Source of the DNA: Marinimicrobium sp. C6131
GTDB taxonomy: Bacteria > Pseudomonadota > Gammaproteobacteria > Pseudomonadales > Cellvibrionaceae
Reading direction: 5' to 3'
Length of the DNA stretch: 64,000 nucleotides
Assembly (NCBI RefSeq): GCF_026153455.1
Contig: NZ_CP110629.1
Location: 1,178,001-1,242,000 of the forward strand
Below the pieces are notes generated by a model, which saw nothing but the letters and a program-made list of their open reading frames with translations, was not told the origin of the DNA and ran no database searches. Position 1 is the first letter of the stretch; every line of letters starts with the position of its first letter. Positions 29,982-37,457 of this stretch are shown one piece after another. The position numbers and the translations under genes were made by a program.

Positions 29982-31292
29982 TTACCGGGCGAGTTTGCCG
30001 GCTGACAGGGGCTCGGCAGTCAACTGTTCAATGAGAGCGCCGTATTGAAGCGCTGAGGCTGCGGCGTCGATCACCCTTCGCCGAGCATCCAGCAACTCTT
30101 GCTGCGCGGCGGTCAGATCCAGGTAGCTGTACCGGCCTCGCTCGTAGGCTTCCCGCGTTTCCCGTAGCGCGCGATCAAGCGTTGGAATTACCTCTTCGTG
30201 CAGTGCCGTTGCGGCGTCGATGTTCTGTTGTCGGTTCTGGAAGGCTTCAAAAAGTTGGGCATGCAGATCGAGCAGCGCCGCTTCTCGGCGAAACGCCACT
30301 TGATCGCGTTCGGCCTGGGCTGCGCGAATATCCCCACGGCTGCGGCGGCCCGAAAACAAGGGCATACTCACACCCGCAACCAGTCCAGTGTCGCCAGTGC
30401 CTTCCATCCGGCGCACGCCTAAACTCCAGGAAATATCGTTGTTGGCGCGCGCTTGCGACAGCCGCAGTTCGGCCTCTTTCAGGCGCGCCTCGCTGGCAAA
30501 CACGGCCAAAGCGGCGCTGCCTTTGGCCCGGGCATAGAGCGATTCGAAATCGTCCGCTGGCGGAAACTGAAACAGGTCGCCCTGAAGCTCCTCGAAATCG
30601 GCTTCGGTGGCGCCCCAGAGGCTTGCGAGCTGTGTTTTCTCGGTGTCAAAGACTCGCCGGATGTGAGACAGGGTGATCTGCGTTTGAGCGAGGGCCGCTT
30701 CAGCGCGCAAGACTTCTGCATCAGGCGCCGCGCCCGCACGTGCACGCTGTCCAGCCGCCTGCAGTGTGGTGCGCGCTAGCGCCAATGCATCTTCAGCTAA
30801 ATTCAGGCGTTCCTGCGCGGCCAGGGTGGCGACGAATCTCTGGGTCACCTCGCCGAGCAAATCCAGCGCTTTAGCCTTGCGCTCTGCCTCCAACAGGTCC
30901 GCTCGAGCATCGACCAACGCCACGCGCGCCGAACGCTTACCGCCGAGTTCGATGACCGACGACAATGCCACGGTTTGTTCAGAGGCATTCAGCCCCTGCA
31001 TTTCACCTCTGCCGGCAAAGTTTTCGACCTCCGCGCCCAGCTCATAGGCTGGCGCCAGATCAGCCGATTCTCTAAGACCCTTGAGACCGCGCATTCTGAC
31101 GTCGAATACCCGCAGGCGGGGGTTGTGTTGCAACGTTTGGAGAATAGCGTCGTCCAGTGTCAGCGCCACCTGCTGGGGTTGTCCGTACGCGGCGCCGCTC
31201 AGTAATAAAAAAATCAATAAGACTCTGTGTACGGTGCGCGCACGCCAGGAGGCGTACCCGGCCCGTAAGCCAAAACAGTTCATCGATAACAT
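29982..31292 (-). CDS. czcC: Outer-membrane efflux channel (CzcC-like, TolC family)
   Basis: Forms the outer-membrane duct of the metal pump. It has 436 residues, with a signal peptide (about 20-37, ending AAYG), then two outer-membrane efflux repeats rich in long Ala/Glu/Leu helices (LDDAILQTLQHNPRLRVFD at the first; ELRLSQARANNDISWSLGV at the second). The C-terminal AYERGRYSYLDLTAAQQELL is the usual family ending. It precedes czcB by 34 bases in the same unit. Confidence 0.9.
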   Translation of the reverse strand: MLSMNCFGLRAGYASWRARTVHRVLLIFLLLSGAAYGQPQQVALTLDDAILQTLQHNPRLRVFDVRMRGLKGLRESADLAPAYELGAEVENFAGRGEMQGLNASEQTVALSSVIELGGKRSARVALVDARADLLEAERKAKALDLLGEVTQRFVATLAAQERLNLAEDALALARTTLQAAGQRARAGAAPDAEVLRAEAALAQTQITLSHIRRVFDTEKTQLASLWGATEADFEELQGDLFQFPPADDFESLYARAKGSAALAVFASEARLKEAELRLSQARANNDISWSLGVRRMEGTGDTGLVAGVSMPLFSGRRSRGDIRAAQAERDQVAFRREAALLDLHAQLFEAFQNRQQNIDAATALHEEVIPTLDRALRETREAYERGRYSYLDLTAAQQELLDARRRVIDAAASALQYGALIEQLTAEPLSAGKLAR

Positions 31293-31364
31293 CCTAGAAT
31301 GATTAATATTGATCGGTGCCCACCAAGGAGACCGGCTTAAGGGTGTTGAATGAGCGGAGAAATG

Positions 31365-31724
31365 TCAGGCTTTGGGCGGACGAAACAAGGATGAGGCGTG
31401 ATCGGATGAGAGAGAGATGTGATAAAACGGTAGCTTTCGCGTAGCGTCCGGGTAGAAATCGGAGAACTGGTGAGCAAATACGGCGAGCCAGCAAGCGTGA
31501 CACTGACTGCAGCACGAACAATCGTCTGTCAGCAAGGCAGTGTTCGCAGCATCTCTTGAATCGATTTCTCCATTACCAGCGTGCGGGCCAAGGTCTTGAG
31601 CCTCCAGGCTCCACTCGAGCGGGCGATCAGTCCATTGAGAAAACGGATGCGCGTCCGCAGCGACCATAAAGGTCTGCAGCACCATCAGCGTTATCAATAC
31701 AATCGTCACTCTTTGTTTTGTCAA
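31365..31724 (-). CDS. Small exported Cys-rich protein, czcI-like position
   Basis: A 119-residue protein. Residues about 1-26 form a signal peptide (ending ADAH). The middle has a dense metal-site candidate, DCSCCSQCHAC (about 68-78), and the C terminus has scattered His and Ser. It lies just before czcC, where many czc operons encode a small periplasmic protein (CzcI) of poorly known, possibly regulatory or metal-sensing role. The start used is TTG at 31724; a GTG at 31709 is also possible. Sequence likeness to CzcI itself is weak, so only position and composition support the call. Confidence 0.65.
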   Translation of the reverse strand: MTKQRVTIVLITLMVLQTFMVAADAHPFSQWTDRPLEWSLEAQDLGPHAGNGEIDSRDAANTALLTDDCSCCSQCHACWLAVFAHQFSDFYPDATRKLPFYHISLSSDHASSLFRPPKA

Positions 31725-31805
31725 AATTGAGTTCCGTACTTAAACAGGTTTCAGCACATTTCACGGCGCGAGAAGCAGCAGAGTCACCGCTCGAGCTTCA
31801 TTTGT

Positions 31806-32228
31806 TTAGCTTTTATTCCTTTGAACCGTACCCCGGCTGCCTTTGGTCAGCCCTCGTAAAATGCCGCATTGTTCTACCTTGCGTCCGTCAGCACAGGCCT
31901 TGCGCAGCGACCGTAACTGGACTTCAAGCGCTTGTAGTGTTTCGATTTTAAGTACCACCTGATCAATGTGGTTATCAATAAGATCATTGACACTACCGCA
32001 ATACTCGGTCGGTTGGCTTCGCAGTTGCAATAACTGCCGGATTTCGTCAAGGCTCATGTCCAGCGCTCGACAGTTACGAATGAATAGCAAGTGCTCCAAA
32101 TCCGAGCCGTCATAATCTCGGTAATTGCCCTCGGTCCGCGAAGGTTCTGGTAAGAGGCCTTCTTTCTCCCAAAAGCGTATGGTTTCCACCGGCGAGCCGA
32201 GTTTTTTGGCCAATTCACCAATTCTCAT
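31806..32228 (-). CDS. cadR: CadR-type Cd(II)/Pb(II)-responsive MerR regulator
   Basis: Metal-sensing activator of 140 residues. The MerR winged-helix reads MRIGELAKKLGSPVETIRFW and EGLLPEPSRTEGNYRDY. After the dimer helix, Cys77 (EYCGSV), Cys112 and Cys121 are placed as in CadR, whose metal site uses Cys77, Cys112 and Cys119. The ATG at 32228 is supported by AGGAG eight bases upstream; a longer frame to 32417 runs through the promoter and is not used. It diverges from a CDF-like transporter and lies upstream of the czc genes on the same strand, so it probably controls both. No long acidic or His-rich tail is present. Confidence 0.88.
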   Translation of the reverse strand: MRIGELAKKLGSPVETIRFWEKEGLLPEPSRTEGNYRDYDGSDLEHLLFIRNCRALDMSLDEIRQLLQLRSQPTEYCGSVNDLIDNHIDQVVLKIETLQALEVQLRSLRKACADGRKVEQCGILRGLTKGSRGTVQRNKS

Positions 32229-32258
32229 TGGGAAATCTCCTTCGTCAGGATAAACCCT

Positions 32259-32287
32259 ATAGTAACTTAAGTCTTTTGGTACATCAA
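32259..32287 (-). promoter_or_regulatory. Predicted cadR promoter
   Basis: On the minus strand, TTGATG (32287-32282) and TACTAT (32264-32259) are separated by 17 bases, a normal sigma70 spacing. The ATG of cadR follows 30 bases downstream. Confidence 0.55.
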
Positions 32288-32314
32288 GTGCAGAGGCAAC
32301 AGCCGCAGAATGCC

Positions 32315-32345
32315 TTGACTCTAAAGTGGCTTTAGGGTCTGTAAT
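32315..32345 (+). promoter_or_regulatory. MerR-type promoter/operator for the CDF-like transporter
   Basis: TTGACT (32315-32320) and TGTAAT (32340-32345) are 19 bases apart, the stretched spacing that MerR proteins correct by twisting DNA. The spacer holds the dyad CTAAAGTGGCTTTAG (32321-32335). It lies 38 bases before the transporter start at 32384 and next to cadR. Confidence 0.8.
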
Positions 32346-32383
32346 AACACGAAATTTCCTTCGACGCTGAGCGAGGTTTGGCT

Positions 32384-33283
32384 GTGACAAAGTCCTGTGA
32401 TGATCACTGCAATCCACAAACCCCTTCCACGGATAGGTCTGAGGTGAGTCATACTCAAGACGGCGCTGGTTCGTGGGTCAGCGTTTTTAAAGTGGCAAAG
32501 ATGGACTGTCCGTCTGAGGAACGAATGGTTCGACTTGCGCTGGATGGGCTGGATTCGGTCAGAAGGTTGACGTTTGATCTGCCAAATCGTCAGGTACGAG
32601 TGGTGCACGAGGGTTCGCCACAGCCGATTAGCGAGCGGCTAGACCCGTTGGGGCTTGGCGCTGTGCTGGAGAATAGCGAAGCCGCCAGTCCCGAGGAGGC
32701 CATCGTCACGCCGGCCGCCCTGGCGGAAACGGCTGCGAAAGAAGCGAGAATTCTACGCTCACTGCTGGCGATCAACGGCCTGATGTTCTTCGTAGAACTG
32801 ACGGTAGGCTATCTGGCGCAGTCTGCGGGCCTGATTGCGGATTCTCTCGACATGTTTGCCGATGCGGCTGTATACGGCCTTGCGCTTTACGCGGTGGGAC
32901 GGGCTGCGCAGACGAAATTGAAAGCGGCCCGCCTGGCCGGATGGCTGCAACTGATTCTAGCGTTCGGTGCACTTTCTGAGGTCCTGCGCCGGTTTCTATT
33001 TGGCAGCGATCCTGAGTCGGTACTCATGATGGGGATGGCTTTGGTGGCACTAGTGGCCAATGTGAGCTGTCTGCTGCTCATCTCCCGCAACCGTGAAAGC
33101 GGTGTTCACATGAAAGCCAGCTGGATTTTTTCCGCCAATGACGTCATAGCCAACTCGGGGGTTATTCTCGCGGGCGCACTCGTGTACTGGACCGGCTCCC
33201 CTTATCCCGACCTGATAATCGGGCTAGCCATAGGTTTGGTGGTGCTTGGTGGTGCGCGCAAAATTCTCAGGCTAAAAGGCTAG
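32384..33283 (+). CDS. Cation transporter, HMA-like N terminus with CDF-type membrane domain
   Basis: Predicted metal exporter, 299 residues. The first 80 or so residues look like a heavy-metal-associated fold (VSVFKVAKMDCPSEERMVR, with C-P-S-E in place of the usual C-x-x-C). Five to six membrane helices of the cation diffusion facilitator type follow, with acidic ADSLDMFADAAVYG in TM2 and FSANDVIANSGVIL in TM5. The C-terminal cytoplasmic domain of classical CDF proteins is missing. The GTG at 32384 has GAGG seven bases before it. A MerR-type promoter directly upstream indicates induction by metal through CadR. Confidence 0.83.
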   Translation: MTKSCDDHCNPQTPSTDRSEVSHTQDGAGSWVSVFKVAKMDCPSEERMVRLALDGLDSVRRLTFDLPNRQVRVVHEGSPQPISERLDPLGLGAVLENSEAASPEEAIVTPAALAETAAKEARILRSLLAINGLMFFVELTVGYLAQSAGLIADSLDMFADAAVYGLALYAVGRAAQTKLKAARLAGWLQLILAFGALSEVLRRFLFGSDPESVLMMGMALVALVANVSCLLLISRNRESGVHMKASWIFSANDVIANSGVILAGALVYWTGSPYPDLIIGLAIGLVVLGGARKILRLKG

Positions 33284-33351
33284 CGTACGCACATACACCG
33301 GGAACAATGGAATAAGCGCAAAACCCAACCCAAGCGAAAAGGTGAAAATTA

Positions 33352-34059
33352 ATGGTAACCGGGAATCACTCGTTTCGCCGCGGAGCGATAATAGTCAGCG
33401 TTATCGTTGTGGCGTTGGCCGCGGCTGGAAGCCTGCTCTGGCCCACGGAAAACCAGTCGCCGCTCCCTCAATCAGGGGGCGATGTTGTGAGAGAAAATCG
33501 CGGGGAGCTTTTCGATGACCCGCGTTCGCCTGTGGGCGGTAATCCACAGGGTGATATCACCATTGTGGAGTTTATGGATTACAACTGTGGGGCTTGTCGA
33601 CGGATGGCGCCGATCCTGGCGCAAGCCAAGGAACGGGACCCTGGCTTGCGCATCGTCTATAAAGAATTCCCCATCCGCGGTCCGGATTCGACCCTTGCCG
33701 CAAAAGCAGCCTTGGCTGCGCACCGTCAGGGGAAGTACGTTGAATTTCACAAGGGATTGATGGAATTTCCCGGGCAAGCGTCACAGGTAGCGATCGAAGA
33801 AGCCGCAGGTTCCCTCGGCTTGGATATGGAACGGTTACTGGCCGCTATGGAGGACCCGGCCATTGCGCGGCAAGTAGAACGAAATCGAGCCTTGGCAAAC
33901 ACATTAGGAATCATTGGTACGCCAGCGTTTGTCATTGGGACTGAAGTCAGGTCAGGTTTGCTTGAACTTTCCGCGCTGGAATCCTTGATTGAACACGAAA
34001 GGCGGAAAAGGGGTTCATCCAAGGACTCGACTTCAGATATCCGAGCGACAGGCGAATGA
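33352..34059 (+). CDS. DsbA-family thiol-disulfide protein, membrane-anchored
   Basis: Thioredoxin-fold oxidoreductase of 235 residues. Residues about 12-30 form a membrane anchor or uncleaved signal. The active site C-G-A-C lies in EFMDYNCGACRRMAPIL (about residues 75-91), and the cis-Pro loop is GTPAFVIG. The DsbA helical insert is present, and the pattern follows the Com1/BdbD-like DsbA branch. It follows the metal transporter by 68 bases on the same strand; a role in keeping Cys-rich periplasmic metal proteins correctly oxidised is conceivable but untested. Confidence 0.88.
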   Translation: MVTGNHSFRRGAIIVSVIVVALAAAGSLLWPTENQSPLPQSGGDVVRENRGELFDDPRSPVGGNPQGDITIVEFMDYNCGACRRMAPILAQAKERDPGLRIVYKEFPIRGPDSTLAAKAALAAHRQGKYVEFHKGLMEFPGQASQVAIEEAAGSLGLDMERLLAAMEDPAIARQVERNRALANTLGIIGTPAFVIGTEVRSGLLELSALESLIEHERRKRGSSKDSTSDIRATGE

Positions 34060-34215
34060 CCCGCATGTCAGGATCGGTATGCTAGCGGTTGCGAAGTCCA
34101 TGTCCATGGCGACATTGTCTCTGGCTTGAGGTTGCTAGGCATTTCTCCCGGCGCCAGCACTGCGCTGGGCAATGAAGCACCAGTTTACCCTGCGAAACTT
34201 GAGAGAGGTGGAGTG

Positions 34216-35463
34216 ATGCCCCAGATACCGATTGACAGAAGCCGGGACAGTACTCTGGCTTTGCTACGTGATCCCTACGACTTTATCGCGAAGCGGTGTC
34301 AGCGCTACCAGTCGGACGTGTTCCAGACCCGCCTGCTGCTTCGACCGACCATCTGTATGTCCGGCCCAGAGGCGGCGCAACTGTTCTACGACACGAGCCG
34401 CTTCGTCCGTAGCGGCGCGGCGCCCGGCCGGATCCAAAAAACTCTGTTCGGTCGAGGCGGTGTGCAGGGGCTGGATGATGATGCGCACCGGCACCGCAAG
34501 AAGATGTTCCTGTCGCTAATGACGCCGGAGAGGCTGAGGTTGCTTGCGGAGATGGCCTCTGCCGAGTGGGATAACCATGTGCAAAAATGGAGTTCGCTGG
34601 ATAAAGTCGTGCTTTACGACGAGTCGCAGGTGCTACTCACCCGCGCCGTGTGCGCCTGGGCAGGTATCCCGCTTGAGGAGTTGAAGGTCGGCAGGCGGAC
34701 GCGCGAGCTAGCAGTGCTATTCGACGCTGCCGGATCGGTCGGTCCCAGGCATTGGTGGTCGCGCTTGGCCCGCCAGCGGGCTGAGCGCTGGGCGGCGGGG
34801 ATGATTGAGCAGGTTCGCAACGGCAAGCGGCATGCGCCCGAGCAGAGCGCGCTTCAGGTCGTCGCCCTGCATCGAGAACTCAACGGCGAACGGCTAAGTC
34901 CGCGCATTGCCGCCGTGGAACTGCTGAATGTGCTCCGTCCCACCGTAGCCGTTTCGGTTTATGTCACATTCGCCGCTTACGCGCTGCACCAGTATCCCGA
35001 CTGCCAGCGGAAGCTTGCGGCCGACGAGGATGGCTACGCAGAATTGTTCATACAGGAGATCCGGCGCTTCTATCCTTTCTTCCCCGCTGTAATGGCGCGC
35101 GTGCGGCACGGCTTTGACTGGAAGGGCTATAACTTTCCAGCGGGGCGACGGGTCATGCTGGACTTGCATGGTACCAATCATGACGCGCGAATCTGGGAGG
35201 CGCCTGAGGCGTTTCGGCCGGAGCGCTTCCGCCAGTGGGATGGCAGCCCGTTCAACTTCATTCCGCAAGGCGGCGGAGAGCATCAGATTAACCACCGCTG
35301 CCCGGGCGAGTGGATCACGATCGACCTTATTAAGATCGCTCTGGACGTCATGCTGAAAAGGATGCGGTACGACGTACCGGCGCAGGATCTGGAGATCGAT
35401 ATGTCCCGGCTGCCCGCCTTACCTCGAAGCCGGCTTGTCATCAGCAATGTGCAGGCTGGCTAA
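34216..35463 (+). CDS. CYP152-family cytochrome P450 (fatty-acid peroxygenase type)
   Basis: H2O2-dependent fatty-acid hydroxylase or decarboxylase candidate, 415 residues. The haem loop FIPQGGGEHQINHRCPGEW (Cys362) is the CYP152 version, and LRPTVAV has Arg241-Pro242, the pair that binds the fatty-acid carboxylate (Arg242 in P450 BS-beta). Position 84 is Gln (GVQGLDD), as in the hydroxylating BS-beta, not His as in the decarboxylase OleT. Members of this family need no redox partner, and none is nearby. The ATG at 34216 has GAGG seven bases before it. It is unusual cargo in a metal-resistance transposon; detoxifying peroxide or lipid damage is only a guess. Confidence 0.92.
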   Translation: MPQIPIDRSRDSTLALLRDPYDFIAKRCQRYQSDVFQTRLLLRPTICMSGPEAAQLFYDTSRFVRSGAAPGRIQKTLFGRGGVQGLDDDAHRHRKKMFLSLMTPERLRLLAEMASAEWDNHVQKWSSLDKVVLYDESQVLLTRAVCAWAGIPLEELKVGRRTRELAVLFDAAGSVGPRHWWSRLARQRAERWAAGMIEQVRNGKRHAPEQSALQVVALHRELNGERLSPRIAAVELLNVLRPTVAVSVYVTFAAYALHQYPDCQRKLAADEDGYAELFIQEIRRFYPFFPAVMARVRHGFDWKGYNFPAGRRVMLDLHGTNHDARIWEAPEAFRPERFRQWDGSPFNFIPQGGGEHQINHRCPGEWITIDLIKIALDVMLKRMRYDVPAQDLEIDMSRLPALPRSRLVISNVQAG

Positions 35464-35652
35464 AGCAATTGCTGGCATAAGTGCTGTCGAAGGTTCGTAA
35501 ATGCCAGCACTCCGGCAGATGGAGCAACACGTTGTCATCCAACGGGGCGGCAGCGATCTAATGCGAAAACCGGCTCTGCAGCTTCTGCATTCGGAGCCCT
35601 TGGATAGCTGGCTACCGGTGGATGCCTATCCACCAACCGAAAGGAGGAACTG

Positions 35653-36624
35653 ATGAACGCCTGGATCTGGGGAATTGTGCTACTGATCGCCATTTGGGCC
35701 GCGCACTGGGGGGCAGATCAACTGGCGTCTCCGCTGAAGAAGCTTCGTAAAGGCTGGGGCTTTTCGGGTGTCGCGGGGGGCGCGCTGGTCGGTATCGCCA
35801 CCGCCAGTCCGGAATTGGCGATCAACATCACCAGCGCCGCCAAGGGTGTTAGTGACATTGGTCTCGGCGCGATGCTGGGCGCGAATCTGATCGCGCTGCC
35901 ACTCACGCTGACTGTTGGTTATATCGCTTTTCGGACCGGCTCCGATCAGCAGGCGTCGACGGCATTGCCGATTGAGGAAGAGACGGTAACTCGGCACGTG
36001 TTGCCCTACCTGGCGATTCTGGGACTCGTCGCCCTCTTGACGTTACCTCCGGCCTGGCGCGGACTGCAGCCTATCGATGGCTGGATTCTTCTGGGCGCCT
36101 ATCTTGCCTACCTCGCCCAGGTGCTGCTAAGGGGGCGCTCCGAGAGTCAATCCCAGCAGTGGAAGAAAAAAGAGTGGCTATTAGCCGCCGCAGGTCTCTG
36201 CGTGCTCGCCATAGGCGCCTATTTCACGGTGCGCTCCACCCAGCAAATTGTCTCTGCCCTTGGAATATCCAAATTGGTCGGGGGTATCTTCATTACCGGC
36301 ACCATGAGCGCATTGCCGGAAGTCTTTTCCACCTGGAGCGTAATGCGAAGCCGACAGCATACGGCTGCGGTGACGGTCGTCCTGGGTGACCTGGTGGCGA
36401 CGATGACCATTGCGTTTATACCGCTGGCCATCGTGTCCACTGCCTTGCAGGAGGTCCAGCTGTTTTGGGTTAGCCTGGCCGCGTTAGCTGCGATGGCTGC
36501 CGCCTTCGGCGCATTGATTGGCACCAAGCAACCCCGCCTGCGGAGCTGGAAAGTCGGCATCATTGTCGCCCTCTACTTGGCTTACATCGCCGTGACCCTC
36601 ATTTGGGTTCTGAATGCTGTTTAG
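35653..36624 (+). CDS. Calcium/cation antiporter (CaCA superfamily)
   Basis: Na+/Ca2+ or H+/Ca2+-type exchanger of 323 residues with about ten membrane helices. Two alpha-repeats carry the ion-site acids: GIATASPELAINITSAAKG (about 47-65) and GTMSALPEVFSTWSVMRSR (about 216-234). The repeats have opposite membrane orientation, as in the family. GGAGG-like AAGGAGGAAC lies just before the ATG. It is shorter than many YrbG-type relatives but covers both repeats. As transposon cargo beside metal pumps, it may move a divalent metal other than Ca2+. Confidence 0.87.
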   Translation: MNAWIWGIVLLIAIWAAHWGADQLASPLKKLRKGWGFSGVAGGALVGIATASPELAINITSAAKGVSDIGLGAMLGANLIALPLTLTVGYIAFRTGSDQQASTALPIEEETVTRHVLPYLAILGLVALLTLPPAWRGLQPIDGWILLGAYLAYLAQVLLRGRSESQSQQWKKKEWLLAAAGLCVLAIGAYFTVRSTQQIVSALGISKLVGGIFITGTMSALPEVFSTWSVMRSRQHTAAVTVVLGDLVATMTIAFIPLAIVSTALQEVQLFWVSLAALAAMAAAFGALIGTKQPRLRSWKVGIIVALYLAYIAVTLIWVLNAV

Positions 36625-36859
36625 GATGTTCCGACGCCGTTCTGCAAACATCGGCCAACGCATGATTAAGTTGCTGCGTTGAAGGCGTTGTCGGTGTGCA
36701 GCGGCTCAGCGCGCCTTTCGGTCTCGGGGTGAAGCTTCGCGACGCCCCATTACTTGTCTTCGTCATCCGGCTGTTCCCGGTCCTGAAGGAAAACGGGCGT
36801 AACCCCAGACCTCGAAAAAAGGTATCGCAGGGGCCTTGGCTCTCGCTAGGCAGCGTATT

Positions 36860-37089
36860 GTGCAGCCAATCCCGGTCCACTTGATTCAGCGTCACCGCAT
36901 CGGCTGGAGTCGCATCCAACAGTGAGTCCAAGGTGGGGCCTTGAAGCTTCTGCTCATAGGCCTCGACCAAGGCCACAAGGTAATCGCGCTTTTTCTCTTC
37001 AGCGGTGTTGGTCCAGCCATTATTAAGCTACCAATCTTTTTCAGGGCCTCACAGTAATCGGCTTCAGTCGTGATGGGTTTGCGCGCCCT
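36860..37089 (-). pseudogene. Decayed HigA-type antitoxin N-terminal region
   Basis: Reading the minus strand from about 37089 gives RKPITTEADYCEALKKIGSL, the opening typical of HigA-type antitoxins. A one-base frameshift near 37008 breaks it, and the next frame continues as NTAEEKKRDYLVALVEAYEQK. After that the likeness fades, and no helix-turn-helix domain follows. An open frame at 36599-36976 begins inside this remnant and is not taken as a real gene. No partner toxin was found. Confidence 0.55.
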
Positions 37090-37332
37090 GGATGTGTTTC
37101 CTTCGATATTTACGTCGCATCACAGAATGTCCTACGACTTCTACTGCTAACGAAAGCCGTTGCAGCCTCAACCTGGGCCGGTACGTCTAGAACGATGTCG
37201 CAAAGCCGCCTAGGGTTGCACTGATGGAGTTCTATGCCCGCCGGCGGGCAAGCCAATGATGCGCCACAGCGAGGTAGACGGTTGAATGCGCACCTGTACA
37301 GGTTTTAGCGTCAATTTGGGCAAAAAACGCCC

Positions 37333-37365
37333 TAACCCAAGATAATGCTTTATTATCTTGGGTTA
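37333..37365. promoter_or_regulatory. 33-bp palindrome, candidate recombination (resolution) core
   Basis: TAACCCAAGATAAT (37333-37346), 5-base spacer GCTTT, and the exact complement ATTATCTTGGGTTA (37352-37365). No T run follows, and it precedes no gene end. Two arms around a short central spacer is the form of a tyrosine-recombinase crossover site. It lies 93 bases before the KfrA-like gene at the right end of the transposon, so it could be the resolution site. Confidence 0.6.
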
Positions 37366-37400
37366 AATTAGGTCTATTCAAAGCTCCCATTACCGCCTAA

Positions 37401-37436
37401 TATAGTACGTATATACATATTACGTATCACAGTACG
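37401..37436 (+). promoter_or_regulatory. AT-rich repeats before the KfrA-like gene
   Basis: Two copies of the palindromic hexamer TACGTA (37406-37411 and 37421-37426) and two of AGTACG (37404-37409 and 37431-37436) lie within 36 bases of AT-rich DNA ahead of the start at 37458. KfrA-family proteins often bind their own promoters, so this is a candidate operator. Confidence 0.45.
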
Positions 37437-37457
37437 AAATAAACAGGAGAGGACAGC

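Larger units (their letters stand above)
36625..37457. other. 833-bp spacer with gene remnants and candidate resolution site
   Basis: No intact gene of convincing quality. The left part holds decayed coding sequence on the minus strand (see the HigA-like remnant). A GC-rich palindrome, GCCCGCCGGCGGGC, lies near 37229-37242. The right part (37333-37457) is AT-rich and holds the 33-bp palindrome and the KfrA-like promoter region. Confidence 0.6.

Noticed and set aside
36599..36976. 125-residue frame on the minus strand
   Set aside because: It begins in the middle of the HigA-like remnant, runs through decayed sequence into the antiporter's 3' end and has no domain of its own.
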